Both the position numbers and the translations under genes were made by a program. From the NCBI GenBank assembly GCA_964030785.1, contig OZ034979.1:11200883-11264882 (forward strand): a DNA stretch of 64,000 bases, written 5' to 3'. The first letter of the stretch is position 1; every line of letters starts with the position of its first letter. The notes below the pieces were generated by a model. The model did no database searches. It was not told the origin of the DNA and saw nothing but the letters and a program-made list of their open reading frames with translations. Source of the DNA: Siderastrea siderea (lineage: Eukaryota > Cnidaria > Anthozoa > Scleractinia > Rhizangiidae). Below are positions 36,201 through 45,819 of the stretch, one piece after another.

Positions 36201-39200
36201 AACTTAAAGTTAACGTTCTATTCGTTTCAACTTTGCATAACCCAGATCTACTAAGCTAGTAAGTATATTAAAATGATGTAAGAATTTACTTCCATGTACA
36301 CAACAGTAATATAAACAATTAAAATTTTGAAATAGTCTGCTTTAATTGCCATTTGTAACCCTAACCGAGTCAGTCCTTCAGTGAGTCGACTTGTAGTTTC
36401 TTCCTTGTGTTTTTAGTTATTGATGTGTAGCAACGCGCACGCACTGTTGTTTAGCTAAATTTTGTAGGGACGCAACCACATTCACAGGCGTATGCATAAC
36501 GTAAGGGTCCTTCTAGTGACAACGACAGTAATGAAAGCATATTAGAAGGTTAAGCAGAGAATAATCAAAATCATAATCAACTAAAAGTCACCGCGACACA
36601 AACATACGCGCAAACACAAGGAAGAGTTTCCATCAAAGAACGGCACGTGTGCTTGTGTTTGCACGTTTATAGGTGCTTCCATGTTTTCCTATGTTTGCAC
36701 GTGTGACTGTGCTTGCTCGTGTACCGGTGTCTGGAAGTATTCTGTGCTTGCACGTGTGTCTTAGTCTGTGTGTGCACTCTGCTTCCATGTGTGCCTGTGG
36801 CTGCACTTGTTTCTATGCTTGCGCGTGTCTCTGCTTACACGTGTCCCTGGCCTTGCACGTTTGCTTATGCTTGCACGTTTATCTGTGCTCGTTTTAACGC
36901 TGATATAAGTGCTTTATGCAATAAGTAGGAGGTAAAAATTTAATCATTTGCTCTGTATTAATTTTTTTTTGGTCATTTTTTCCCTAGTGGCGAGAAATTC
37001 TCGCATTCTTGTCAGTGTAACAGCTGATCACGTAGACTTTAAACCCTTGCGGACATCGTTCGACGACATCAACCAAGTAATCCAGCAAACTGTTAATCAA
37101 AACACCGAGTTTGAACTCAGGAGACTCGATCGAGTCGCACATGAACTAGCGAATAGGAACGCGTGTCATTGGCTCTACTCTACTCTCGCTAAACAATATA
37201 ATAACGGATCTTTAGTGGATCCTGTAAACAGAAGAAACAGCGACCCCTTTCAAGAAAATCTAAAGAATAAGATGAACTTTAATAGTAAACGCTTAAACGT
37301 GGAGGTTTTGTCTGGCTTTAGCAGTATTCCGCGGAACTTTGCATACACTAAAGGTAATGTAACTTTCTAACTAAAAACTTAAAAACAAAGATTTTTTGAA
37401 AGGAAATAAAACGTCAAAAATAAAGTAGTCCAAAAATACCCCGATTTGTTATGCAGAATAGAAAGAAGGAAGAATGCACCGTTAAACTGTTAATAAAAAT
37501 GTAATCGTTATTAAAGTATAAATGTTCCCTTTAAACTAATAATCGTGTCTGACAAATGTTCTCGTCTATTCTCAGCTTGCAACATGTTTTCCTTCTAGAC
37601 CATTTTAACCTGCCTTATTTATAAACTAAACTGGATAGTGGGTAAAGCTGCTCTTTGAATAAGAGGCGATGCTAAGCAAATAATCCGTCCTTATAGTGGC
37701 ACTTTTCATTGAGGGATAAGAATCGGAAATCCCGGAAAGCTGTGATATTTTAATTCCGACACAGCAAGGTGAAGATTCTCATGTTGGCAAAACAAGTTCG
37801 CGTTTGTGAAAGCTGCAAAAATAATTTCACTAACATGTAAACTGTTTTGGCTTTGTTCACCCACGCTAACTTGCCAAGACCAGTTTACAAACTTAAGATT
37901 CTCGTGTGAACGCGCCTATATCCTCTACTGGCTGAGTTTGTTATTCGGTTGCAGCATACCATCTGATGAAGTTGTTATCTTTTCTCTCTTAAAGGATCAA
38001 GTGTTGGGCTTGACTGGAAGAAGAAACAGGTATGCTTTAAAAGTCACGATGGAGGGCAAATACGTTGTACAGTGAAGCCATGTCTGTCAAAGAACAATTT
38101 TGACAAGTTTTCTTAAGTTTGCAGTATACACTTCTATTTATGCACTTATATTTGTGATGCGTAGGATTTAACCAACGTACTCAGAAAAGTTACAACCACC
38201 TTGTTGAGCAGAATTGTGTATGCTTTTCACCCTGTTGTGTACGGACATTGACAGCATTTTTCAGCTCTTGTATTTTCTTTAACCTACTCAGACCAGATGG
38301 GCGGACCATGACGTAGCTTTAACGTCATGTGACGTCATCAGCTCATTTTGCGGACATCAAAGGAAACATTTTTGGACATATTATGTGTCTAAGTTATGTT
38401 GTCGAAGCTTTAATATCCTCGGAGTTAAGGATTGGGAAGGAGGGACGGAATCCGCGTCGCTGGTCCGAGAAGACCAAAAAAGCCCGGTCTGAGTAGGGTT
38501 CACGCGATGCTCACACACTGACAAGTGCCATGTGATGACGAGACACCTCAGAGACACCGAATCTCATCCTTAATAGTTATTGTTTTTAAAATTCCTTTCC
38601 CTATATTATAGGAAGCGAGTGGGAAGTCAGATGACGAAAGCGAGCCCAGATCTCCGTCAGACGTGTATTCTTCTGATGACGACAAGGTATGCTTCTTTAG
38701 TAAATGTTTTGAATTCATTAGTGTCAGTAGTCTCTGAAGTGTGACCGTCAGTGCAAGAGTCGTCCTGAAAAAGAATGTTGTTTTGTAAGTGGTTTGAAAG
38801 CAGGAGTATCGGTAGTCTGTCTAGTGGGATCGTCCAGGCGAAAGCTGTCCTTAAAGACTTGCTCACTAAATTTTTGAACCCAGGAGTGCCGGTAGTCCGC
38901 CTAGTGTGAAGAGAAGTCCTTAAAAGATTGTTATTTAGTAAATGGCTTGTGCTTAGGAATATTATTAGGATTATTATTAGTCTGTCTAGTGTTATCGTGC
39001 AGGGGAGAGTAGTCCTTAAAAGAGGTCTTAAGAGATATATGTTTACTTCATAGTTTGAACCCAGGAGTATCAGCAGTCTATCTAGTGTGATTGATTGTCC
39101 AAGAGAGAGAAATCCTTGAAAGGCGTTTATTTAGTAAATGTTTCTCGATCAATAGAAGTTTGTAGTTTGTGTAGTGTGATCATCCATGTGAGAGCGGTCA

Positions 39201-42200
39201 TTAAAAGATTCTTGTTTACTAAATGGATTGAACCCAGAAGTATCAGTAGTCTGGCTACTATTATCGTTCAGGTGAGAGAAGTCCTCAAAATACTGCTGTT
39301 TAGCGAATGGTTTGAACTTAGGCTGTCAGTAGTCTGTCTAGTGTGATCGTCCAGATAAGAGTAATCGTTCGGAAGACTGTTGTTGGTCGCAGTGACTGCC
39401 ACTTGACCACTGTAAACAGACACCCCGGCTAACCAAGTCACCCGGCCTCTTAGACAAAACGTGCATATCAGGTCTCACGTGTGTATTATGTTGCCTTCCG
39501 TTATTTAGAAACCAGCTCGCCCATATTCACTTCTCAGTCAAAGTGACCGAGAAGGAGATCTGGAAGAAGAATGTGAAGAGACGCCTGAGGACGAATCTGG
39601 AGTCTCCTCTGAACCTGGCAATGGTCACGTGGGAGATCTGAAAAAGAGACTAAGCTCGAATGACCCGGATGAAGATGAGAATGAGGTGAGGTTATAGGTC
39701 TCTCGTTTCCGGGGTACTTCTTCCTCCTGGGCCCTGGAGGCCCTGGGGCTGAGGTCGAGGGAGAGCTTTGATGGGGTATTTCCCCGGTTTCCATCTGCTT
39801 GCCATTGTTCAGTTGTTTACTAGTTGGCCATCTCAATGTCGGTAATCTCGAATTCTCTGTTTTCTGGAACAAATTGTGACTTCTGCTAAACTAGCCGCAT
39901 CCTGTAACAACCTTTTCCTTGAACTCGCTTAGTTGTTTTGGTTTTGACTGAATGACGATAGCAGGCTTATTTTCTTTATTCAATGCCATATAAAGATAAA
40001 ATTTAGAAAGCAATCGGTGAGTCAGCACTTATGACGAGAAAACATCATGAAACCACCAGGCTTGTAGTAACGAGGTTAGCCTGCGTATAAACGTCTCGTA
40101 TTTCCTTTGTTTCAGTGAGACGTCTTCACGCAGGCTATACCGAGGTCACCTGGGGTGAGTTGCATAAAACTTAGCGTCCGGCGTAACTTCTTACATCAGA
40201 TGTTCACTCCAGTCAAAGTCACTATGTTAATGTCTGACGTTAGCAGTTACGCCCTGCGTTAGGTTTTTATGCAACTCACCCCCAGTGACTAAACATTCTA
40301 TTCAAAATAGTGCTGCGTTATTTGTTTGACTTGGTCCAAGTCTCTTATTCTGACTATGGAAAATATGCGTGTGTTTTGCAATCATGTAAACATCTCTTTT
40401 GTCCCAAAAGAAAAAACGAACGACTTGGAGCAAGTCTACGCATTTGTTTAATACATACTAGCCTGCGTAGCAGGCGTAAACGGGGAAGGGGAAGGGGAGC
40501 GGGAGAAAAATGGGCTTCTGCGAGCTAGGGACGAGGGAACGCCTGCTACAAAGACCCCCATTTTTTCATCTCCGCCCACCGATTTTTATGTAATCCAATT
40601 AAGTTAACTGTCAATGCAACCACCAATCAGAAACAGGCGCGCGCTTTTTTGCATTACTGACTTCACGCAGGAATTCAATGAAGCGTCTAAAAATAAAGTT
40701 AGGATGAGAATTCATTTTCAAACCAAAGAGCATTTTATGTAATTGAACTACACTCAACGGCGCTTATTTTCGAAATGAGAGACACAAAGCTTTTCACAAT
40801 AAAAAGATGTATTAAGATAAACTCCCCTTTGCTTCTGAAAACCAAACGCGTTCAATTTTCGCTTCTAGGAAAGGTAAGCTTATTTTAAAATACGCAAGCG
40901 AAGAGCCGCGATACATTTTGAACGGCATTAAATTGACCGAACTGCACGTTTTTCAAAAGTTACGCGAAAGCCATAATATGAAGAAACGGGCAATTATAAA
41001 AATAAATATTTCAATGAAAATTTACAATCAAAAATGTAATTTACTTTACCATGGATTCCCTACAAAGTCAACAGCTTGAGTGATGTCTTGCAACGGCAGA
41101 TATCTCTTTAAAACAACCATCTGTTCTCAAAGAATAATTTCTTCGCTTATAGTGTTGAGCATTTCTTAGGGCTTCTTCCGATTTATAGTTCTCAAAAGGC
41201 GAGTCTTCATTCCGATAACGGGATATTTACACTGCCTTGAAATTCACGCGTGAAACGGTGCAATGCTTGTTTAAAATCTTCTCTGACAATGACAAAATCT
41301 TTTCTTTCTAGGACTTTATCCCGTTGGCAAAACCGCTAAAACATCTCTTCCCTTTAGCTGAGCTCTAAACTGCCGTTTCTCGCTCTGGTTTCAAGATAAT
41401 TTCGCTTCCAAGTTGAAATCTTCTAACAGCACGTCCTCGTCAAATTACGTGATTCTCGTGGGACTTGTTGTCAAAAATTAACCAATCAGAATTTTGCGGC
41501 CGCTGGCGGCCGCAGAAATGAAAAAATAGGGGTCTTTGTAGCAGGCGTTCCCTCGTCCCTAGTCCCCAGTCCCCCATTTTTCTCCCGTGTCCTTGCTCCC
41601 CTTCCCCTTCCCCGTTTTCGCCTGCTACGCAGGCTAAATACATACTGCTTGCCTGCGCCTGTCACACAATCCTTATCTAGGAGCGTCGCGTGACACACAA
41701 TAGCTTTGCTTAAGGTCTGTCTTTTGCTCTTTTGTTTTCATTATGATAAGACGATTATTTGAACGAAATTTTTAGTCTCCCCAGATTTGAGAAGTTGCCT
41801 TCAGTTTTGAATCGTTCCACTGAAAACTTACTTCTAAGCATTTTGTTCTCATCTTTTACAGGAAAAGAGTCAAAATTCCGAGTCACCCACAGAGCAACCT
41901 GAGCAAACTACAAGTTATTCAATACAAAACGCACAGGGGGAGGTGTTGGGAACTGCGACCACTGATAACGAATGCCATGAAGTCAAACAAGATGACGCGA
42001 AAGAAAAGGAACTCTCCTCTCCTGAAAAGGATCCACTTCAAGAGAGTACAGAGAAAAGAATACCTCCTGTTCCAAGGATACGTTCAAGTAGCCTCACAAA
42101 ATGTGAAGAGCTTCAAACGTTACGTAAGAAACGCTTGTCCGGCGTTTCTGACGATGAGGCCGCCAGTGAGCGCGCGAGGGCGGACAGTCCAAATCTACCC

Positions 42201-43661
42201 AGACGAACATCAAGCAGCGGGCATCGGCTGCTAGAAGCGAAGCTGAGTACTGAAAAGTCGTCATCTGCTTATGATCTGCGTGGTATAGAAGAAGATTCCC
42301 CCCCTGTTCTTAGCCATAGTGAGATTACAAGTTTTATGGAATATTCCGCTATACAGACCACTGTCAGAAAAGTGTCACGAGCATTCAGCGGCTCATCACC
42401 CCCCGCGGAGAAAAACGTCTCAAGCGAGACCCGCACTGCGCAAACTCGGTACATTGTGGAGTCGCGTAGCTCTCCTGACAAAAACACTTCCTTCTCGAGC
42501 TCAGACTCCTCTCAGAATAATTTGGACGAGCTCCTCGCTTCTATTGATCGGGACCTGGACGAAACGCGGCGCACTATTTCTTGTGCGCAGCTTTTAGAAT
42601 CTGCTTTGCTCATTAAAAATGAGGGTCAACCGCTGGCTTTGGAAAGTGAGTCCACAGACACTCTAAGGCGCAGGCGCCTTCCCCGAATTATCGACTTTTC
42701 TGAAGAAAATGGTGTTTCACACTCAAATGGATCTGAAAATTCTACCAGTATACGCCAGGGAAAAAGCGTACATACTGAACATGGCAATCCCCGTCAAGAC
42801 GAAACAGACGCAAGTATAAACGTTTGTCAGAAACTTCACAGAGCCGTAGTCGCTGACTTCAATGAAAATACAAAGGTTTATAGAGAGCATGACATCACGC
42901 AGAAAAGTAGGCGATCAGAGCCTGGGGTGCCAGAGGACAACCACAGTGGGTCAAAACCACAGGACAACCAAGGAGTGGAATTCAGTAGGACGATTGAGAA
43001 CACCCCAGTAAAGAAACGCGTGTTTGAACTCTTTGCTGACAGCAACAACGACAAGAGCAAACAGTTAAGAAATGTTGATAGGGAGTCTTCCTCGGAAACA
43101 GAGCCTGAACATGCAATCACACCAAGAAAATCGACCTTGCCTAACGTTCATCAAATGGCGAGGCAGTATTCTCGACTAGTCGCTGATAAACACACTGTAG
43201 ACGAGATACGTATGCGTGCCAACAGTAAACTACGCGAAAGGGTTGGTTCAGTTACATTTGAAAGCAGCAAAGAAGACTCCACCGACCACACCCCCAAGAT
43301 AAAAATCGAAAAAATCACCAAGGTCTCGTTCACCAGTACTCCTATTGAAAGCTACAAGCTCGTGAGGCGTCGGAGAAGGCGTTCGGGATCGTCTCGGCAT
43401 AGATCGGACGACCTGCGGCGACAAAGCTGGTCAGTCGAGAAGGTGAAACCCGATTCGGAAGAGCCTCCTAAAGCGAGGCCAAAAAGTGTTTATGATATCG
43501 AAGCTTTGGAAGCCACACTTACTGAGAACTTAGAACAGATCGAAGAGGGTCTGGAACCCATGTTAATCGAAGGCTTGGAAAAGGATGATGTGGTCGTTAG
43601 AGGACTAGTACAGCATCTTGTCAACAAATTTAATACTCAGAAAAATGCAGCTACCTCATGA
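24203..43661 (+). CDS. Dbl-family Rho guanine nucleotide exchange factor, PLEKHG1/2/3-like (complete coding region, 20 exons)
   Basis: Coding exons: 24203-24763, 25417-25514, 27622-27691, 28627-28673, 29306-29363, 29725-29817, 30894-30950, 31337-31417, 32263-32292, 32401-32439, 32906-33019, 33567-33662, 34543-34629, 35118-35169, 35947-36015, 36988-37353, 37995-38029, 38612-38686, 39509-39685, 41862-43661. All junctions are GT-AG and all phases agree, giving 1334 residues. Residues 1-165 are serine-rich. The DH domain (about 167-350) opens with [16 protein letters not shown] and includes the hallmark [16 protein letters not shown] (exon 6). The PH domain (about 366-480) contains [12 protein letters not shown] and [15 protein letters not shown]. 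Family knowledge: these proteins load GTP onto Rho GTPases (RhoA, Rac, Cdc42) at the membrane and actin cytoskeleton. The DH-PH spacing and the LVLE/FLFEK motifs point to PLEKHG1-3; I cannot choose a member, so no symbol is given. The last exon encodes a 600-residue acidic, serine-rich tail with an arginine cluster ([20 protein letters not shown]) near residue 1240. The ATG at 24203 directly follows an acceptor, so a 5' non-coding exon lies upstream. Confidence 0.92.
25979..26195. mobile_element. MITE with long inverted ends in RhoGEF intron 2
   Basis: GAAGGGCTGAGAGCATTTAA and CCATCTTATGTTGAACTTTA are matched in reverse at the right end (CATAAGATGGTTATGCTCTG, AGCCCTTC). AATT flanks both sides and may be a 4-bp duplication. 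The interior also carries an inverted GGGACCTTCA/TGAAGGTCCC pair. It appears embedded in a larger decayed repeat that begins near 25600 (GGATGTTCCCGCATAAAATC). Confidence 0.7.
26230..27300 (+). repeat. 67-68-bp minisatellite derived from the middle of a SINE, about 15 copies, in RhoGEF intron 2
   Basis: The unit reads GTATCCTGTGATGGACTAGC, ATCCCATCCAGGGGGAGAGT, AGTAATACTCCTAGTCACTT, TATGCTGG. The same words occur once, in the same order, inside the SINE at 30429-30728 (GTATCCCTGCGATGGACTAG, CATCCCTTCCAGGGGGGAGT). After the last unit the sequence continues with ACATGCTATAGAAACTGGAT, the SINE's own next segment. So the array arose by tandem expansion within a SINE copy. Copies vary by one base of G-run length and by single substitutions. 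Confidence 0.9.
27391..27575. mobile_element. MITE with mariner-like ends and TA duplication in RhoGEF intron 2
   Basis: CAGTCAAAGCTCTCTTAACA at the left pairs with GGGAGCTTCGACTG at the right, and TA flanks both ends (27389-27390 and 27576-27577). An inner pair ACAGACACTCATAAG and GTGTCCACTTATGG is also inverted. It ends 46 bases before the exon at 27622. Confidence 0.8.
27940..28458. mobile_element. MITE with CAGTGSAACCCYGATT ends in RhoGEF intron 3
   Basis: Left end CAGTGCAACCCTGATTAAGT and right end TAAATCGGGGTTCCACTG are inverted copies, with an inner match AAGTGCCAAGGGAC against GGGACTTT. The element repeats TTGTTATATCAGGG-like phrases. A truncated relative end (TTCGTTATATCGGGTTCCAC) lies near 9327. 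The target duplication is not readable. Confidence 0.65.
28775..28850 (+). repeat. 3' end fragment of the SINE in RhoGEF intron 4
   Basis: GTGTGGGCCTCCTTGGCTCA followed by TGTGTGACTTTTACCTTTTC matches the 3' end of the SINE at 30429-30728. A G-rich run follows at 28970-29060 (AGGGGGGCAGGAGCCCGGG) with no gene in it. Confidence 0.6.
29439..29643. mobile_element. TTAA-ended MITE, second copy (RhoGEF intron 5)
   Basis: It begins TTAAGCCCTAACAGTGATGA and ends AAGGGTTAAAGGGTTAA, with TTAA at both borders. The middle ATGAGAATAAAGAAAGTCAT, CACCAAGG and CAGTAAGGAGAATATGCAT is shared with copies at 21993 and 31428. Confidence 0.8.
30275..30428. mobile_element. DNA-element fragment with TACAATCAAACCTCT end, cut by a SINE
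   Basis: TACAATCAAACCTCTTTGAT at the left begins a MITE with inner GTGTCC/GGACA phrases. The right part stops where the SINE begins. AAGGGGAGGTCTCTAGC after the SINE may be its remaining end. Near-copies AAGGAGAG (30420) and AAGGGGAG (30727) may be the SINE's target duplication. Confidence 0.5.
30429..30728 (+). mobile_element. tRNA-derived SINE, near full length (RhoGEF intron 6)
   Basis: The 5' head GGTGCAGTGGTGTAGTGGTT contains a polymerase III A box, and GGTCGATGGTTTAATGCCC is a B box, so it derives from a tRNA. The body reads CTTAGACAAGAAACTTTACC, CTCTCTCCACCCAGGTGTAT and TGCGATGGACTAGCATCCCT. The 3' end reads GTGTGGGCCTCCTTGGCCCA. A second copy, in minus orientation and split by another element, lies at 52836-54062. 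Its middle segment is the source of the minisatellite at 26230-27300. Confidence 0.85.
31428..31676. mobile_element. TTAA-ended MITE, third copy (RhoGEF intron 8)
   Basis: It starts TTAACCCTTTAAACCCCAGA eleven bases after the exon end at 31417 and ends GAGAGTTAA. Its middle ATGAGAATAAAGAAACTGAT and GAAATGTATGGAGAACAG matches the other two copies. It abuts the donor site closely, leaving only GTATGGAACT of original intron before it. Confidence 0.7.
33716..34196. mobile_element. MITE with mariner-like ends and TA duplication (RhoGEF intron 12)
   Basis: CAGTCGAAGCTCTCCTTGCG at the left pairs with GAGAGCTTCGATTG at the right; TA flanks at 33714-33715 and 34197-34198. The interior shares TGTAAGCGACCACC, AACGGGG/CCCCGTT and GTGAATGC/GCATTCAC phrases with the element at 1647-2298, so they are the same family. 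It starts 52 bases after exon 12. Confidence 0.85.
35329..35752. mobile_element. MITE with GGAGGTACTCCCGT inverted ends (RhoGEF intron 14)
   Basis: CTGGGGGAGGTACTCCCGTC at the left pairs with ACGGGAGTACCCCCTTCCCC at the right, with an inner AATAGGTGTGTACCGC matched by GCGGCACATACCTAT. ACCCTATTTAAG-type phrases repeat inside. Non-coding. Confidence 0.75.
36640..36900 (+). repeat. Degenerate simple repeat of GTGCTTGCACGTGTGTCT type
   Basis: A run of loosely repeated TGCTTGCACGTGTGYCTGTG words, about 18 bases long, fills this part of RhoGEF intron 15. The cysteine-rich open frames that cross it (for example 36673-36897) come from the repeat, not from a gene. Confidence 0.75.
38706..39385 (+). 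repeat. Degenerate intronic minisatellite, about 8 copies of 75-105 bp
   Basis: Copies share TTTGAACCCAGGAGTATCAG, TAGTCTGTCTAGTGTGATCG, TCCAGGTGAGAG and AAGTCCTTAAAAGATTGTT. It fills most of RhoGEF intron 18, starting about 20 bases after the donor at 38687. Copies differ in length and are well diverged, so the array is old. Confidence 0.8.
40077..40137. mobile_element. 61-bp foldback element with TAGCCTGCG ends and 9-bp target duplication
   Basis: TAGCCTGCGTATAAACGTCT pairs with AGACGTCTTCACGCAGGCTA. The flanks are TAACGAGGT (40068-40076) and TACCGAGGT (40138-40146), a 9-bp duplication with one change. Same family as 40459-41636 and 10529-10698. Confidence 0.85.
40145..40289. mobile_element. 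MITE with GGGGTGAGTTGCATAAAA inverted ends
   Basis: GGGGTGAGTTGCATAAAAC and TTTTTATGCAACTCACCCC are inverted, with further inner pairs AACG/CGTT around a short centre; GTCAC outside the left end is mirrored by GTGAC at the right. It abuts the 40077-40137 element and shares part of its right duplication. Confidence 0.75.
40459..41636. mobile_element. 1.18-kb Mutator-like/foldback element, long inverted ends, 9-bp target duplication AATACATAC
   Basis: TAGCCTGCGTAGCAGGCG at the left and CGCCTGCTACGCAGGCTA at the right begin inverted repeats of about 120 bases that include GGGGAAGGGGAAGGGG and CCCTCGTCCCTAG. The duplication AATACATAC is perfect (40450-40458 and 41637-41645). The middle has no transposase and only short open frames. 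It lies in the last RhoGEF intron, about 220 bases before the final acceptor. Confidence 0.9.
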
Positions 43662-45600
43662 AACTTCAGTTATTCCAGTGGACTGAAGTTTCGTTTCAAG
43701 TTGTATTTCCAAGGAGAAAACACGAAGTCTCCGAATTATCGTTCGTTTTTAAAGCTATATTCCTATAATGACGTTTGATTTTTTTTCTACCTTAGCGTGA
43801 ATTATATTGCTGTAATGAAAATGGTCCGAGTGAAACTTATCCATTAACGTTCTTCTTTTGTGTACATATTTCTAATAGTTATATATCTTTGTGCTATTAG
43901 GTATATTGTAGTGGTATGTAGTGGTACGTACAGCAAGAAACACAAAGTTCAGTGGACCACTTTTGTGGCGCTTTCCTTTCGACAGAAAATTCCCGTGGGA
44001 ATTTCCGATAACTTCTGGTGGCGAAAGGAACAAAGATTTTCGGTCTCACGAGAATTTCCAGGAAAAGAAAGGAAAGCCTCGCCTAAATTTTCAGAACTTT
44101 TTTCCCAGAAACTTAGGTTCCATTCGATTCCTGCGCAGAAAAAAAAACCTGAAATGGTTACACGGCTCAGTAACTTAACGGTTTTCGGGATTTCTGAAAA
44201 TTTCTCTCAGAAAGTTGCTGTTCCTTTCAATCTCTTACTAGAATTTTTGGAATTTTGGTCGAATGGAAGGGACCCCTAATTTGATAATACCAATACTCCC
44301 GTGAGATAAGCTGTCCAATCAATGTAGTCCAGTTTCAATTCACCACTTTCGCTGGATAAAAAGACAAAAGACACTTTTCTACAGGGTTAGTCTCAATCTG
44401 AAGTAGAAAATTCACAAATAATGGAAAGAAGGTTAACTTGTCACAGCTCTGTCTATTGTTTTATGTCAGAATTCAGCGCTTTTCCTGCTGGAACTTGTGT
44501 ATATTTTACTTCAGATTGAATCTAAACTTTTAAAAATACGTCTCCAGTATTTTTATTCAGTGGCCTTGGTGAACTCGAAACTGGTCTGTTAGAGGATACC
44601 TGCCGGAAACCAACTCAAAGCCACAAGTATATTTAAGTTGGGTTTTGGAAGCTTATCCTGGGATTCTGATTGGATAAACGACGCCACGAAAACATACAAA
44701 CAAAAAGTGGCCACGGTTTGGCGCGTTGTACTGTAAGTAGGTGTTTTGTAACTTCATTAAGTAGTGTGGAGAACAGGTACCCAATGAATGGTGCTTTATT
44801 ACGGTACGTTTCTTGCAATAGAAGTTTCATGAAGGTTGTTCCAAGATGCGACGGTTACAAAATATTTTCTTATCTCCGTTGTCGGAAAAGAGGCAGTCTT
44901 TTCAAATTCAAAAAAGACAAACTGACGCAACGCAGACGTAACCCTTTTTATTGTACTTTAGGAGTCAGTGCACTTTGAAAAAAAGTCCCCCCCCCCCAAG
45001 AAAAAAGGAAAAACTCAGAAGCTCAACTTAAATGTTTTTCGGGAATTTTTTTTACAAAGAAAAGGCTCAATCATTGCGCCATTCAGCAGGTCCTCATGAC
45101 AATTGATATAGCATATCGAAATTTATTTTCTCGTCAACTTCTATTTTGTGTAAAATATTTGACTCCAGGGACATAATCTACATTTAGTGTGTACATTGGT
45201 AATGGGAAACAATCAAAGAAATATCTTTATTGAATCATTGTCATAATTTATATAACCTTTCTCGCTCCTTTTCTACGTTGTAAGAACACACTTTTGTGCT
45301 ATGGGCAAATCAAAAGTTAATGCAAACTGCTGCACATTGCGGTCGGTTGCTGTTGCTATTCATTCAATGAGATATTTCATTGATGTTTACATCAAGGGTG
45401 TTGTAATTAGTGACAGTTCGCTGTCCCCAAGTGGTTAGAATTATTTTTCTAATGACGTTTTTGTACAGTTAAAATAATATTTTGAGGTATTTTGGTTATC
45501 TTTCATTTCTACGAAATATTGTCTGTACTCTACGCTCTTGAGGTATACAATAAATGACGGTCTTGATACCGAAACAAATTTCTTTTACTTAAAATAAATT
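43662..45600 (+). other. RhoGEF 3' UTR and downstream flank, with candidate poly(A) signals
   Basis: No further coding sequence follows the stop at 43659-43661. AATAAA occurs at 45549-45554 and near 45594, which are plausible polyadenylation signals. The region includes GGAAATTTCC-rich repeat (43940-44270) and a foldback element (44327-44586), so the true 3' end could be earlier. Strand and extent are inference. Confidence 0.4.
44327..44586. mobile_element. Inverted-repeat MITE downstream of the RhoGEF stop
   Basis: GTCCAGTTTCAATTCACCAC followed by TTTCGCTGGATAAAAAGAC pairs with GTATTTTTATTCAGTGGCCT followed by TGGTGAACTCGAAACTGGT. Half of the same repeat (GAGTTCACCAAGACCGCTAG, ATAAAAAGACAAAAGACG) lies at about 3795-3875. 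Non-coding. Confidence 0.7.
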
Positions 45601-45647
45601 TGTTTTACTTTGAAACCCACTTTTTGATCTTTTCGATATTCGCTCCT

Positions 45648-45808
45648 CAGCCTAGTACCCATACGTCCTCCTCCGGCTCACTCGACTCGACTTGGTGCGA
45701 AATGTCGTGACGTCACCGAATTAGGCTCTTGCGTATGCCATTCGATGACGTCACAAAATTTTGCGCCAAGTATTGTGAGCGAGAAAAGAACGCCTGGGTA
45801 CTAGGCTG
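45648..45808. mobile_element. 161-bp foldback element, ends CAGCCTAGTACCCA, 9-bp target duplication
   Basis: CAGCCTAGTACCCA pairs with TGGGTACTAGGCTG. The flanks TTCGCTCCT (45639-45647) and ATCGCTCCT (45809-45817) are a 9-bp duplication with one change. An inner pair of TGACGTCAC words is also inverted. Ends and duplication length resemble the TAGCCTG family. Confidence 0.85.
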
Positions 45809-45819
45809 ATCGCTCCTCT

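Noticed and set aside
36673..36928. Cysteine-rich small protein frames
   Set aside because: They translate a degenerate GTGCTTGCACGT repeat inside an intron, in more than one frame.
42269..43333. Minus-strand and alternative-frame open frames within the last RhoGEF exon
   Set aside because: Shadows of a confirmed 600-codon exon on the + strand.
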